In this document: piece by piece, positions 39,501-50,548 of the stretch
Layout: every line of letters begins with the position of its first letter
Numbering within the stretch: position 1 is the stretch's first letter
Assembly: GCF_000220395.1 (NCBI RefSeq)
Contig: NW_004086262.1
Span: 1 to 50,548, forward strand
Reading direction: 5' to 3'
From: Ichthyophthirius multifiliis
Taxonomy: Eukaryota; Ciliophora; Oligohymenophorea; Hymenostomatida
Length of the DNA: 50,548 bases
Translations under genes and position numbers: made by a program
Notes under the pieces: generated by a model
Told to the model about the DNA's origin: nothing
What the model saw: only the letters and a program-made list of their open reading frames with translations
Database searches by the model: none

Positions 39501-41047
39501 CATCTAGTAATTCTTTTTTTTTTTTTTTCTGAATTTCTAACTCATTTTATTATTCTAGTAATTTATTTTTATTTATTGATAATTCCTATTCTTGAATTTT
39601 TAATTATTCTTATATTTTTTCTTTCTCATTAATTTATTCTTTCGCTTATTTTTTCATTTCCTAAATTTTCTATTATAAAATTTATAATTAATCCATTTAC
39701 ATTTAACATTCTTCTTCTTTTTCGAATTGTTATTTTTCTTACTTTTCCATTTCTTATTATTTTACTTATCTTGAGATAATTCTCCTTGCTTTATTATTAC
39801 TATTAAATCCTGTAGTCTATGCCGATTAAGGTCTCATCGTCGGAAATGTTTTTTTATTTAATTATTCAGGTAATCTTTATTAATAGGCTTTTACAGTTTT
39901 CAATGAATTAAAATCTCCTTTATTATTAACCGTAAATATTTATTTTGCACTTTAAGGCCTTTAAATAGAGCTTTTTAAAATAGAACTTTATTAGTATGGA
40001 AGTAATGATTTTTAGTTTTTTTTATTTTTGAATTAAATATTCTTTCCGACTTATATGAAATTACGAATATTAACACCATAAGATTATTAATAAGGTTTAA
40101 CTTTTTAACTGAAATAGTAATTATTTTTTCCTTTATTAGAACAATTATTTTATTGTTTATTCAAAAAACTTTCATATAATTCTTAAAAACGTATCGTTAG
40201 ATGATGATCTTCGCCTAAATTATCAACTGCAACTTCACAGGCTTTTTAGTAATTAATTATACACTGGTTGTATTTTTTAAAAAACTCTTATTCAACTCCT
40301 ACATTGTAAAATGCCATAGAAAGAGCTTGACAGATTTCATAAAAAGCCTCTTCGTTTCGAATTTCTTCGGATATTATTTTATGGTAATCTTAGTGTAATT
40401 AAAAAACAGCTTTTTTAGCATTTTCTAAAGAATTCTCGTGTTCTCCCATTTGGGATAATACAGCTGATATATTTAAGTAGGTTATGCCAAGAAATTCTTT
40501 AGAGGAATTACTTTCTTCTATATATTATAAAGACATTCTTAAATAGGATAGAGCAGCGTTTAATTAATTCAATCGGCGGTAATAACAACCGAAATTATTT
40601 AATGAAAGAGATCTAACAGAGGATATTATGTCATATTTTTTAGGCTCAGTTAATATTTTACATTTATATAAAATTAATAAACTATTCTCGTAGTTGTTTT
40701 CATTTAAATATTTTATGGCTTAATTATTTAATTGCCTGATTATTTTTTCGTATATTTTTTTGAAATTATTGGTTTTTTTATCATGTAAATCTTGTAAGGC
40801 TTTTTTTATATTAAAAAATAATTAAATCTTTATTTTTTAATTTTTTACTTTCTTCACATAGTTCTAAACATTCGTTTATTTTGTTTTAGTCTAAAAGTTA
40901 TTATATTTAATTAAATAAATCTTCGTAAATAATTTCTAAAGATAAGCTTTAGTTTTTTTATGTACTTTATTGTTATTTATTGTAACTGTTATTAATAGAT
41001 TTAGTAAATTATTCTTCATCAATAAAATACGAATCTTATATACTCAT
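35118..41047 (-). CDS. Giant TPR plus Glu/Lys-rich coiled-coil protein with C-terminal globular region
   Basis: About 1,950 residues; introns 40800-40848 and 36474-36515 (the latter mostly A). N-terminal TPR-like helices (about residues 75-260): YLNENNYENSLLILYKCKIL, RRLNQLNAALSYLRMSL, GITYLNISAVLSQMGEHENS, FYNVGVEQEF. Then a basic linker with RPQSA twice, and about 1,200 residues of charged coiled coil; 38.09-38.70 kb is built of REKEEEEKEK-like units. The last ~420 residues are globular (NKDFAIKIYSKID, KTYIAKVYSEEHEKAI, ELKVDFSKFSKGIIELFEE). The frame slips near 39,054, 38,065 and 37,080, all in A-rich or GA repeats, while flanks stay intact; indels or slippage are likelier than gene death. 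Probably cytoskeletal or basal-body; not a named family. Confidence 0.7.
36479..36513 (+). repeat. Run of 35 T (A run of an intron on the minus strand)
   Basis: Uninterrupted T homopolymer. On the minus strand it forms nearly all of a 42-base intron (GTA, A run, TTAAG) in the coiled-coil gene. Confidence 0.85.
37430..38720 (-). repeat. Polypurine coding repeat (GAA/AAA/AGG units)
   Basis: The minus strand is nearly pure purine: repeats of AGGGAAAAAGAAGAA-type units, and AAGAGACAAAAAGAAGAA in the lower part. They encode EK-, REK- and RQKEEE-type heptad sequence of the giant coiled-coil protein. The plus strand reads as T/C only over hundreds of bases, with rare A. The unit length is irregular and largely a multiple of three. 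Confidence 0.85.
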
Positions 41048-41221
41048 TAATATTTATTTTTATTTATTCTTAATGTTTATTTTATATTTTTATATATATA
41101 TATTTGCTTATTTTTAGATTATAATAATAAGTTATTTATTTTTCTTTTATATATTAATATATAATATTGATATATATAAAAATAATATAATAATAATAAT
41201 ATAATAATATAATAATAAATA

Positions 41222-41264
<43 letters not shown>

Positions 41265-41334
41265 TAAAATAATAATTTATAATTTATAATTATATTTAAA
41301 TTTAAATTTTTTATTTGAAAAAAATAATTTTTCT
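41048..41334. other. Short gap with (AAT)n repeat
   Basis: 287 bases upstream of the coiled-coil gene and downstream of the B-box gene, both minus strand. It contains an AAT/ATA microsatellite at about 41170-41263. Confidence 0.6.
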
Positions 41335-42596
41335 TCAAAAATTTTCTTTAAATAAATTTTGATCATTTAAAATTTCCACTTAATCGTTTTTATTACAAAT
41401 ATTGGCACAAATATATATTTATTCATTTTCCGGAATATCTAAACCAATACTAACTATCTAATTTTCTATATTTTTCTTAAATCTAATTTATTTATTAACT
41501 GGATCATAGATTCCTAAAACAACATCATCTTATTTAAAAACAAAGCTTTTAAATATTTTATTATCTTCTTTAGAAGAATGAGACCAGCATTATCCATTCG
41601 AAGAAATCATATAGCAACCATTACCTAAATTAATATTATCAAATTTAAAGTTATTTTTTTATAAAATATTTCTTAAGCAGATTCCTATACCAATCCATGC
41701 ATTTAAGCTTTTAAAAGTAAAAGCGAATTTAGTTTATTGATTTAAACTTAATTTAGGTTCTAATAAAGCGAATCTACAATCATTATCTTAATTTATACTT
41801 TAAGTAGCTATCTAATATTAATTTAATATATATAGATATTTATATAAATTACTAATTTATTATCAGAAAGTATTATAGACTTTGTTTTTAATTAATCTGA
41901 AAAAATAAAGTTTTATTAAATGGATAAATTTTAATTATTATCAGAAAATATTGATTTTTAGAAAAGACTTTATAAAAATATAATTTAATCAGAGAATTAA
42001 GTTTTAATTTTTTAAATTATTTAAATACTTTCAGTCTATCTCTAATTAAAATTATGAATAAATTTTTCTGGTTTTATATCTATTTCAAGATTCTTGTTAT
42101 CTTAAAAATTAATCCATTAAATTATATTTTTACACTCTTTTTCGAATATATTAACTTCTGTATATTCTCCATTTTTTATACATTCGATTACTTTTAAAAA
42201 ATTCTAACTTAGATAAAAGTTTTGGGTTATTTTTTCATTTATTGATTGGATTGTTTTGCTTATTTCTTCTTCCAGTTTCTTTATTTCTTGAGCCATATAT
42301 TATACGGTATCCTTTAAATTATATAAAATTTATTAGTATGATTTATCAATTTACTATAATTAATAATCAAGGTTATTATTAGATTTTTTAGAATTAATAA
42401 AGGATAATTTTTATGTTAATTCCATAAGAAATAATTTCAATGGAATAGTTTTATGAGTTTAATGTAATTCGGAGCGACAAATTGAACATATTATTCCTTT
42501 ATTATTACAGGATTAATCGTAACATATAAAATTTAATAATTCCCCTTAGTGTAATGAACCTTTTTAACATTCTAAATATCTAAATTGATTAAACAT
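41335..42596 (-). CDS. B-box zinc finger, coiled-coil, SPRY-like (TRIM-type) protein
   Basis: Two exons (intron 41812-41852) encode 406 residues. The N-terminus is a B-box: CQKGSLHQGELL, FICYDQSCNNKGIICSIC, ELHQTHK, with the Cys/His ligands in the right order. A coiled coil follows (MAQEIKKLEEEISKTIQSIN, about residues 100-130). After a Gln/Ser-rich stretch, the C-terminal 150 residues look like a SPRY domain: FAFTFKSLNAWIGIGICLRN, GCYMISSNGQCWSHSS, DDVVLGIYDPVNKQIRFKKN. No RING finger is present, so ubiquitin-ligase activity is not implied. Ciliates are known to carry many B-box proteins of this layout. Confidence 0.75.
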
Positions 42597-42732
42597 TAAA
42601 AATTTATTTTTTCTGATCTAATTTTATTTAATTGATTTTTATTTAAATAAAAAAAAACACATTAATAGTAATTTATATATTAAATCTATATTATATATAA
42701 TTAAAAAAATATATAATTAAATAAATATGTAA

Positions 42733-42737
<5 letters not shown>

Positions 42738-42770
<33 letters not shown>
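42738..42770. repeat. (TA)n microsatellite
   Basis: About 33 bases of TA repeat in the 195-base gap between two minus-strand genes. Confidence 0.9.
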
Positions 42771-42773
<3 letters not shown>

Positions 42774-42791
42774 TTCATTAAAATACAAAAA

Positions 42792-44195
42792 TCAATCATA
42801 TTCATGAATTATCATATCTACTACATCTTTACATATTTCTTCTCCATATAATTGTAGTATATTTTTGTTTTAAAAAATACTTAAAATATAACTTTTTATT
42901 TCAAATATAGGACAAAAAATAAATTTTATTTTAATTTCTTTTTAATCAAAATCAAATTCATTCTAACTTTCGTAACAAATCACATATTTTCCATCTAATC
43001 CTGCTATTTTTTCCAGCTGATTATTTTTTTCAAATTGTAAATTTTTATTTTCTTCATTTTATTAATTAAAATACTATGAAAAACTTAATCCTGTATAATT
43101 ATTAAAGACATCAAAATTATATCCATGTAAACTAAATTTTTACAAAATAACCATTTCTTAATTTGCATAAAGTACATTTTATACAATAAACTAATTTTCC
43201 TTAAAGACCTTTTCTAATTTAATTTTATCTTATTAAATTTCATGTCCATTTTCATACTCAAATATCTTGAAAATAGAACCATTTTCACCTCCTTTAGTAT
43301 TTATTATTACACCAATTTATTTAAAATATAAAGGAAAAACTTCCAAAATAATTCCTCCTATTAGATTTTCTTAAAAAATGCTCTTAATTTGCTAAAAGGA
43401 GTTTTTTGATATATTCCATATCATAAATATAGGATATATTGAGTTTATACATTGGGAAAAGACACAAATTTAGTCTATTTAATTTATTGGTTTTATTGAG
43501 AAAATTTTTTAGTTTGAAAAAAAAGAAGTTTATACATTATTTTCTTTTATAAAAAAAGCAGAAAGAATATTTTCACTTTTATTTTCAGAAAATTTACTCG
43601 TTTCTTTATATGAACTTTTTATTTCCAAAACTACAATTATTTTAGATTTTTTCAATACTATAAATTATATTCCGTCTCGTAGTATGTCTTCGAGGTTATT
43701 TTAGCTTTATTCGTTTGATGGAAGGCCTTATTAAGTAGGAATACGGATGTTTTTGTGGATATGCAGATGTTTTTTTTATAATAGGTCGTATATTTAGAAA
43801 GTCATATGGTTAATGTAGATTATTTATTAATGCTGTTCATCATATATTTATATTAAGTGGGGGTATATAGGAAGATCGAGGGTTTATTTGGATATAATTT
43901 ACCTTTTTGAGATGTCATAGGTAAATATATTTCCGTTTTCAAATATTATTAGTAATATATAATCTGGAAAGGCGATTATTTTCGCGATTTTTGAAGGGGT
44001 TTCTAAAGGGAAGGTTTATTGGAAGAAAACAGATTAGATTTAATATGATTTTTACTTTTTTCGGGTTTATTGAATGTTTTTGGGAGATTGGAATTAATTT
44101 GATGTATTTTCGTGATTTTATTCAATATTGAATAATATATTGGAATTGTTATTTGAAATTTTCGAAAATGTATTTATTTCTTATTTATTTTCCAT
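42792..44195 (-). CDS. Unknown 467-residue intronless protein, possibly beta-propeller
   Basis: A single open frame from ATG to TGA with richer codon use than its flanks. After an Asn/Gln-rich start, residues about 75 onward repeat short beta-type units: FPDYILLIIFENGNIFTYDI, IYINHMTFQIYDLL, GIQFIVLKKSKIIVVLEI, CINSIYPIFMIWNI, GGIILEVFPLYFKQIGVII, KYVICYESQNEFDF. Strands followed by turn and aromatic residues recall WD40-like propellers, but no canonical WD or GH pairs are seen. I recognise no family. It lies 82 bases downstream of the TAF1B-like gene on the same strand. Confidence 0.65.
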
Positions 44196-44225
44196 TTTTT
44201 TTTTAATATTTATATATATATTATG

Positions 44226-44257
<32 letters not shown>

Positions 44258-44277
44258 TGATTTATTTCTTAAATTTT

Positions 44278-46146
44278 TCAATAAGAATTTTTTTGGTTTT
44301 AATATGAATTTATTATAATATGATATAATCTATATTCCACTTTATTTAAAAAAAATATAAATTTATTAAGGTTAATTCCTAAAAAAAAGGCCATTTATTT
44401 AATAATATACATACTTTCAATAAAATTATGAGAATTTAATTAATAATCAACAAAAGGTGGAAGTATTTTTTTATTTTCTTTTATTATTTCGTCGAAGAAA
44501 TAATTTATTTCATTTTAAAAAAAGTCCGAAAATTCGTTAATTTCTATTTTTTTGTTTTCTTTTTATAAAAAATTCATTATTTTTTCATCTTTTTATTTAT
44601 TTTTTTATTGTTTTTCTAAAAAATCATCTTTTTTTGTATCTTTTTTTTAAAAAAAATCATCTTTTTTTTAAAATAAATCTTTTATTTCAAAAATGTTTTC
44701 TTTTTATTTCTTTTTTTTCTAAAATTTAAAAAAATCCTCAAAATCTTCTAAAAAAATATTCTAATTAAAGTTTATAAAACACACTTTTTTTTTTTTTAAA
44801 CTTTAGATTTTATTAAAAATCCCTAAAACAACCTACTAGAAATCAGGCATATCTTAAAAAAAAGCACAAAGACTATTTTATTTTGAATTATTTTAAAAAT
44901 ATCTCCATATACTATCTATAATATGTAATTTGTCATCATTATTATCTAATAAACCTTTCATTTTTTCCAAAAAAGACTAATTAATGAATACTGAGTACAT
45001 TTAGTCATTAATTCCATATACAAGTTTTAAAAAAATAACAAGACATGAAATAGAAAATGCATCTAAATACCCTTTTTTTTTTTCTAAAAAATCTTTTTTT
45101 TTATTTTAATTTTTTTCCATAAAAATCTTGCAAATTTAAAAAATAAAAAATCCCCATTTTTTCGGCAAATCAAATTTTATTGTAATTTTCTCACTAAAAT
45201 TTTACATTATTAAAACCGTTTTTTCTTCATTAATTTACAAATCAATTAATTTTTATAACTAAAGACTCATTTCCCTAATATATTTAGCACTAGGGATATT
45301 ATTAGGGACTAAAAGGTATTTTTTTTCTCTCAAAAAGGGTTTTTTTAAGTATTTTTTTATGCCTTTTAAGAATGGAATGGCCCCATTTAATATCCAAGTA
45401 TGAATTTCTTAAGGAGTATATGATTCCCCTAATTAATACTAGGCAGTGTAGATAATAATTGGTATAAGAGAGTAAGTTAAGGGGATGATTTGGGGATTTT
45501 ATGTGAGTTCTTTTTTAATTAGGAGTTTTATTATTTAGTTGATTTTTTCGTTATTTGAAGATTCGAGAAATTGAGTTAATATGGATTATATGTTTTGTGT
45601 TTTTGGTATTTTTTTTTTAAGGAGAAATTCGGAAAAATGCAAAAGGAAATATTTTTTTTGAAGTTTATTTGTAAAAAAATTATTTAAATAAAAATATTTT
45701 AAACTTGAAAAATTTAATTTTAAAAAGGAAATTTTTTAAAATATTAAAAATTAAAAATAGTCTTCCTTTTTTTCGAATTTTTAATTTAGTCTTTCTTTTT
45801 GGAAGTTTTCGCTATTTTCTTTGGCTTTTTTCTCCTTTATTTTTTATATATTTAGTTAATATTTTGATTAATCGAATATTTTTTGGTTTTTAGGGAATGT
45901 ATATATAGATATTAATGGAATTTTATTCTCTTTGAAATAATTAAGATAACGAAACCATATTTTTTGGCATTTTTATTCAAATAATTTCTCGTTTTACATA
46001 TATATTTTTACATTTTGGATATTATCTTTTAAAAAATCTTAAAATGCGTGTAAATATTCGCCCCAATTATTAAGTTTTTGACTTTTTTTTTGTTATTATT
46101 GGATACTTATTTTTGTTATTTATTTAATTCTTTTTAGTTTTACCAT
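44278..46146 (-). CDS. TAF1B/Rrn7-like RNA polymerase I initiation factor
   Basis: Intronless, 622 residues from ATG to TGA. Blocks follow the TAF1B/Rrn7 order: LNNWGEYLHAFQDFLKDNIQ and KIWFRYLNYF near the N-terminus, TWILNGAIPFLKGIKKYL (human EEHIPYLNAFQYFP), LLVPNNIPSAKYIREM, FDLPKKWGFFIFQICKIFM, and YLDAFSISCLVIFLKLVYG (human YDVQAVAIIVVVLKLLFLLD). In animals and yeast this TFIIB-like factor is part of SL1/core factor at rDNA promoters. The N-terminal zinc ribbon of the family is absent from this model and no CxxC lies just upstream. The C-terminal third is Lys/Asp/Phe-rich low complexity, ending in LPPFVDYQLNSHNF. Similarity is from pattern memory only. Confidence 0.55.
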
Positions 46147-46599
46147 TTTTTTTTTTTTATATTTTCTTTTTTTTTTTGTTTTTTTTTAAATTTATATTTA
46201 AGCGGAAAATATTTTTTATTTTTTTAAATAAAATATTACATATTCATTTTGCTTTGTATTTTTTTTATTTTATTAATTCTACTTTTAAAAAGATATAATT
46301 TGCATTTTTTATTTTCTAAAAAACACTCTCTAAGATAATAAAAAAAATACGAACATATTTTAATTAAATCATAAATATTTTTAATATATATAAAAAAAAA
46401 AAATACTCTATATATTATTTAAGAAAATTAACAATTTATATAAATAAAAAATATATCTTAAAATTTTAATTTATATATTATTTTTATTTGGGAAAAAAAA
46501 AAAGGAAAATTGTGAAAAAAAAAAAAAAAAATTTTTTTTTTAAAAAAATTAAATATATATAAAAAAAATAAATAATAATAAAAATAAAAACCACATAAT
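46147..46599. other. Gap between MAP kinase and TAF1B-like genes
   Basis: AT-rich, with A/T homopolymers near 46495-46545. No coding signal and no zinc-ribbon exon for the downstream gene. Confidence 0.5.
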
Positions 46600-47987
<1,388 letters not shown>

Positions 47988-48851
47988 TTTGTTTTTTTTA
48001 ATTTATTTTAGTTTTTTATTATTTTTAATTTAATTTAATTTTTTCCTTTTGATTTATTTATTTATTATTTTTTCCCTTATTAATTGATTTATTGTGTGTA
48101 TTATTTTATTTGATTTTATTTTTGTTTATTTAAAGTTTTTTTTGGTGATTATTTTTATTATTAATTTTTTTTTTTTTCATCAGTTTTATTTTACTAATTA
48201 TAATTTTTAATGAGTGATTGATTAAAAAATAATATTTAATAATTTATATTAATATTTATTTAATAAAAAATTAATAAAAAAATTAAAATAATAAATAAAA
48301 CATTAAATTTTATAAATTAAAATGATTAAATTATTTATTATTAAATAAACTATGGATTTGATTAAAGAATTGAAAATAGATAAATAAAATAATAAATAAT
48401 CATTAAGAATTTTTAATAGATATAAAATAGTTTAAATAGTAATAAAGTAAAGAATTAAAATTATATTAAAAAAAAGTTATAATAATTAATTTTTAAATTT
48501 TTTCTTAAATAAATATATAAAAAAAAAAAATTATAAATAAAAAAATATTTATATAAATATGTTAAATGTATAAAGTTATTATATCTTAATAGATTATATA
48601 TAAAAATAAAAAAGCATAATAGTAAATATAGAGACATTATTATAAAAAAGACAATAAAATATTTTAAAAAAGTATTTTTTTTTGAATATTATATATATAT
48701 ATATATATATATATCTAAATATCAAAAATAAAAAAAATATAAATTTAACATTTGATAAAAAATCAAAATAAATTAAAAAAAGAAAAAGTATAAAAAAATT
48801 AATAAACAAAATAGTAAATAATATATATATTTATATATATATAAATATATT

Positions 48852-48886
<35 letters not shown>

Positions 48887-49311
48887 TTATATTATCTTTA
48901 TTATAATTAAATTATTTCTTATAAATTAATATTTACTATTTTACATTTTTATATATGTTTTTTTTTATTAAATATTTAAATGAAGATGAATAATATTTAG
49001 TATTTTTATTTATCCTATTTTTTTATTAATTTTTTTTGTATTTAATAATTCTTATAATTATATATACTTATACATTTGGTATTTTTAATTTATACTTTTT
49101 AATAATTTATAATTTAAATCTTTAATAGAAATTAGATTTATTTTTTATAGATTAATCTAAGTTAATTTAAATACTAATAATTAATTTTAAATACAAATTT
49201 TACTATCATTTATAAATTATACTGTATTTAACATAAAGATATTATTAAAAATATTATAATATATATATATTTATATATTTAATAAATCAAAAAAACTAAA
49301 ATAATTAAAAA
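47988..49311. other. AT-rich intergenic stretch
   Basis: About 1.3 kb, T-rich near the MAP kinase start and then A/T runs with (TA)n near 48690-48710 and 48845-48880. No coding signal. Confidence 0.5.
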
Positions 49312-50545
49312 TCACTATATTTGTGTTTATTTATGTACTAACTCTAAATTTATTTAAGCATTTTTTTATTCTATTAAGTATGTTCTATATTCGTAATCTA
49401 ATATGAATATTTTTTATTATTATTTTTAGAAAATGATTTATTCATTTTCAAACTTTATTAATTTACTTTAAATTATTTCATCTTATTCTTTTTATTAATT
49501 TAATCTATTTTCAAAAGGAATTTCATTTTCTATTTATTAATATTCTTATTTATCTTTTAAATTTATATCTTTTTCAAAATCTAAATCATTGTCATTTTAT
49601 TCTTAAATATTATATTCTTATTCTATTTCACAAGCAATTTATTCTGTATCAAATTCTTACATATCTTATTAATTTTATTTTTCAGGCTTTTTTTATAATT
49701 ATTCTTTTTATTTTCCTTTTTAGAAACTTTATACTATTCTTTCAGTTAAAATCAACATCTTATTGTCCATATATTATTCAGAAATATCAAATGCTTTTGG
49801 ATCTTCAAAAAGATCTTATTAAAGCTCATCTAAAAATTCTTACTTTATATATTTTTGTGCTTTTTTATTTTAAATATATGATTTAAACAAAAAAAATTTA
49901 AAATACGAAATATATCTACTTATGGTTTCAACATTTAGCTCAGAATTGATATATAATTAGGTCTTATTTTAGGTGTTTTATCTAATAATTACTTAGTTAT
50001 ATTTATCTATTTATATATCAATTAAAATAAAAAAATTATAATTAATTATTTACTATTTCGTCTAATTTTTAAGAAATTTATAAGTTTGTAATACTATCTA
50101 ATTGATTAGAGTTATTTGTATTTTCTTAATCTTTTTTATTTTTTTAAAAAAAAATAAATAAAGATTTAATAATTTTAATTTTTATTTATATAAATTTTAA
50201 GAAAGAAAAAATTATTTAAAAAAAGAATAAATTTTATTAAAAAAGATGAAAAATACTTTAAATTTGATCTTAATATTAGAATTTTTTGTTTTTAGTAGAA
50301 TTTTATTCAAGGATATTATTAAATTCAATATAATGTTTTCTTTTATTATTCATAATTTAATATTAATTAAGTGAATAATTTTATTTAGTATTAACATAAT
50401 TATTATAATTATTATTATATTAATTTCCACCGCCTTATTATACATCATTATTATTTGATATATTTTAAGAACTTGAAATTTTTTATTAATTATTATTATA
50501 TTTTGAATTAAAATTAGTATTTCCATTACTATTATTGTAGAACAT
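49312..50545 (-). CDS. Unknown Asn/Gln/Glu-rich protein at window edge (5' end may be cut)
   Basis: Four exons (introns 50131-50256, 50007-50053, 49860-49906) give 337 residues from an ATG at 50543-50545. The frame is still open at the window edge, so the true start may lie outside. The N-terminal part is Asn-rich. The middle block PKIRPNYISILSQMLKPQVD is followed by KYIKQEFLDELQQDLFEDPK and AFDISEQYMDNKM, which look like folded helices. The rest is Glu/Gln/Lys coiled coil (QEYQQIENEIPFENRLNQQK), ending LELVHKQTQIQ before TGA. Splice phases agree throughout. No family is recognised. Confidence 0.55.
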
Positions 50546-50548
50546 ATC

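Noticed and set aside
44785-44797. A 13-T run first suspected of breaking the TAF1B-like frame
   Set aside because: A careful count shows the run keeps the frame; the gene is one continuous ORF.
48594-48809. Minus-strand ORF of 71 residues (Phe/Tyr/Ile-rich)
   Set aside because: Composition is that of random A/T sequence with a TA repeat; no TGA-terminated frame with protein character extends from it.

Overview
The window reads as nuclear (most likely macronuclear) DNA of an oligohymenophorean ciliate. It is extremely AT-rich. Conserved proteins only stay open if TAA and TAG are read as glutamine: in the CDC48 gene, GCRKQMAQIR is written with both TAA and TAG at glutamines that the family conserves. 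About 19 gene models all end in TGA. Nearly all introns are small (39-150 bp, usually starting GTA and ending AG). The AT level and family content suggest a hymenostome such as Ichthyophthirius or Tetrahymena, but the species is an inference. No tRNA, rRNA, CRISPR array, telomere, transposon or virus-like element was recognised. A standard-code ORF search breaks these genes apart; the models here were built with TGA as the only stop and with introns spliced.

Layout. 1-3.1 kb: AT-rich sequence with one orphan coding-like exon and a perfect hairpin. 3.1-5.0 kb (-): thiolase-family protein lacking two catalytic residues. 5.4-7.8 kb (-): Aurora-like kinase. 8.4-9.9 kb (+): kinetochore protein NUF2. 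10.2-11.4 kb (-): membrane-anchored SPFH/prohibitin-like protein. 12.1-12.8 kb (+): unknown small protein. 13.5-16.3 kb (+): CDC48/p97 AAA ATPase. 16.6-19.6 kb (-): CLASP microtubule-stabilising protein. 20.5-21.1 kb (+): small unknown protein. 21.5-23.4 kb (+): C2-domain multipass membrane protein. 23.9-24.7 kb (+): broken coding-like stretch. 24.9-25.2 kb (-): small unknown protein. 25.8-27.4 kb (+): WDR20/CreC-like WD40 protein. 28.0-29.1 kb (+): unknown protein. 30.8-33.2 kb (+): PX-domain sorting nexin. 33.8-34.9 kb (-): possible pseudogene, followed by a run of 16 G. 35.1-41.0 kb (-): very large TPR plus Glu/Lys coiled-coil protein. 41.3-42.6 kb (-): B-box plus SPRY-like protein. 42.8-44.2 kb (-): intronless, possibly beta-propeller protein. 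44.3-46.1 kb (-): TAF1B/Rrn7-like Pol I factor. 46.6-48.0 kb (-): atypical MAP kinase with a TGH activation motif. 49.3 kb to the right edge (-): unknown Asn/Gln-rich protein.

No operon logic is expected in a ciliate, but microtubule and mitosis functions are frequent here (Aurora-like kinase, NUF2, CLASP, TPR/coiled-coil protein). Genes from 35 to 48 kb all lie on the minus strand and are closely spaced (82 bp between two of them). Several otherwise intact genes carry apparent one- or two-base frame slips in A-rich runs. These look more like homopolymer length errors or slippage than gene death. The best candidates for something undescribed are the giant TPR/coiled-coil protein with a C-terminal globular region that recalls the SAS-6 head fold, the thiolase that has lost catalytic residues, and the TGA-interrupted reading frame at 34 kb.
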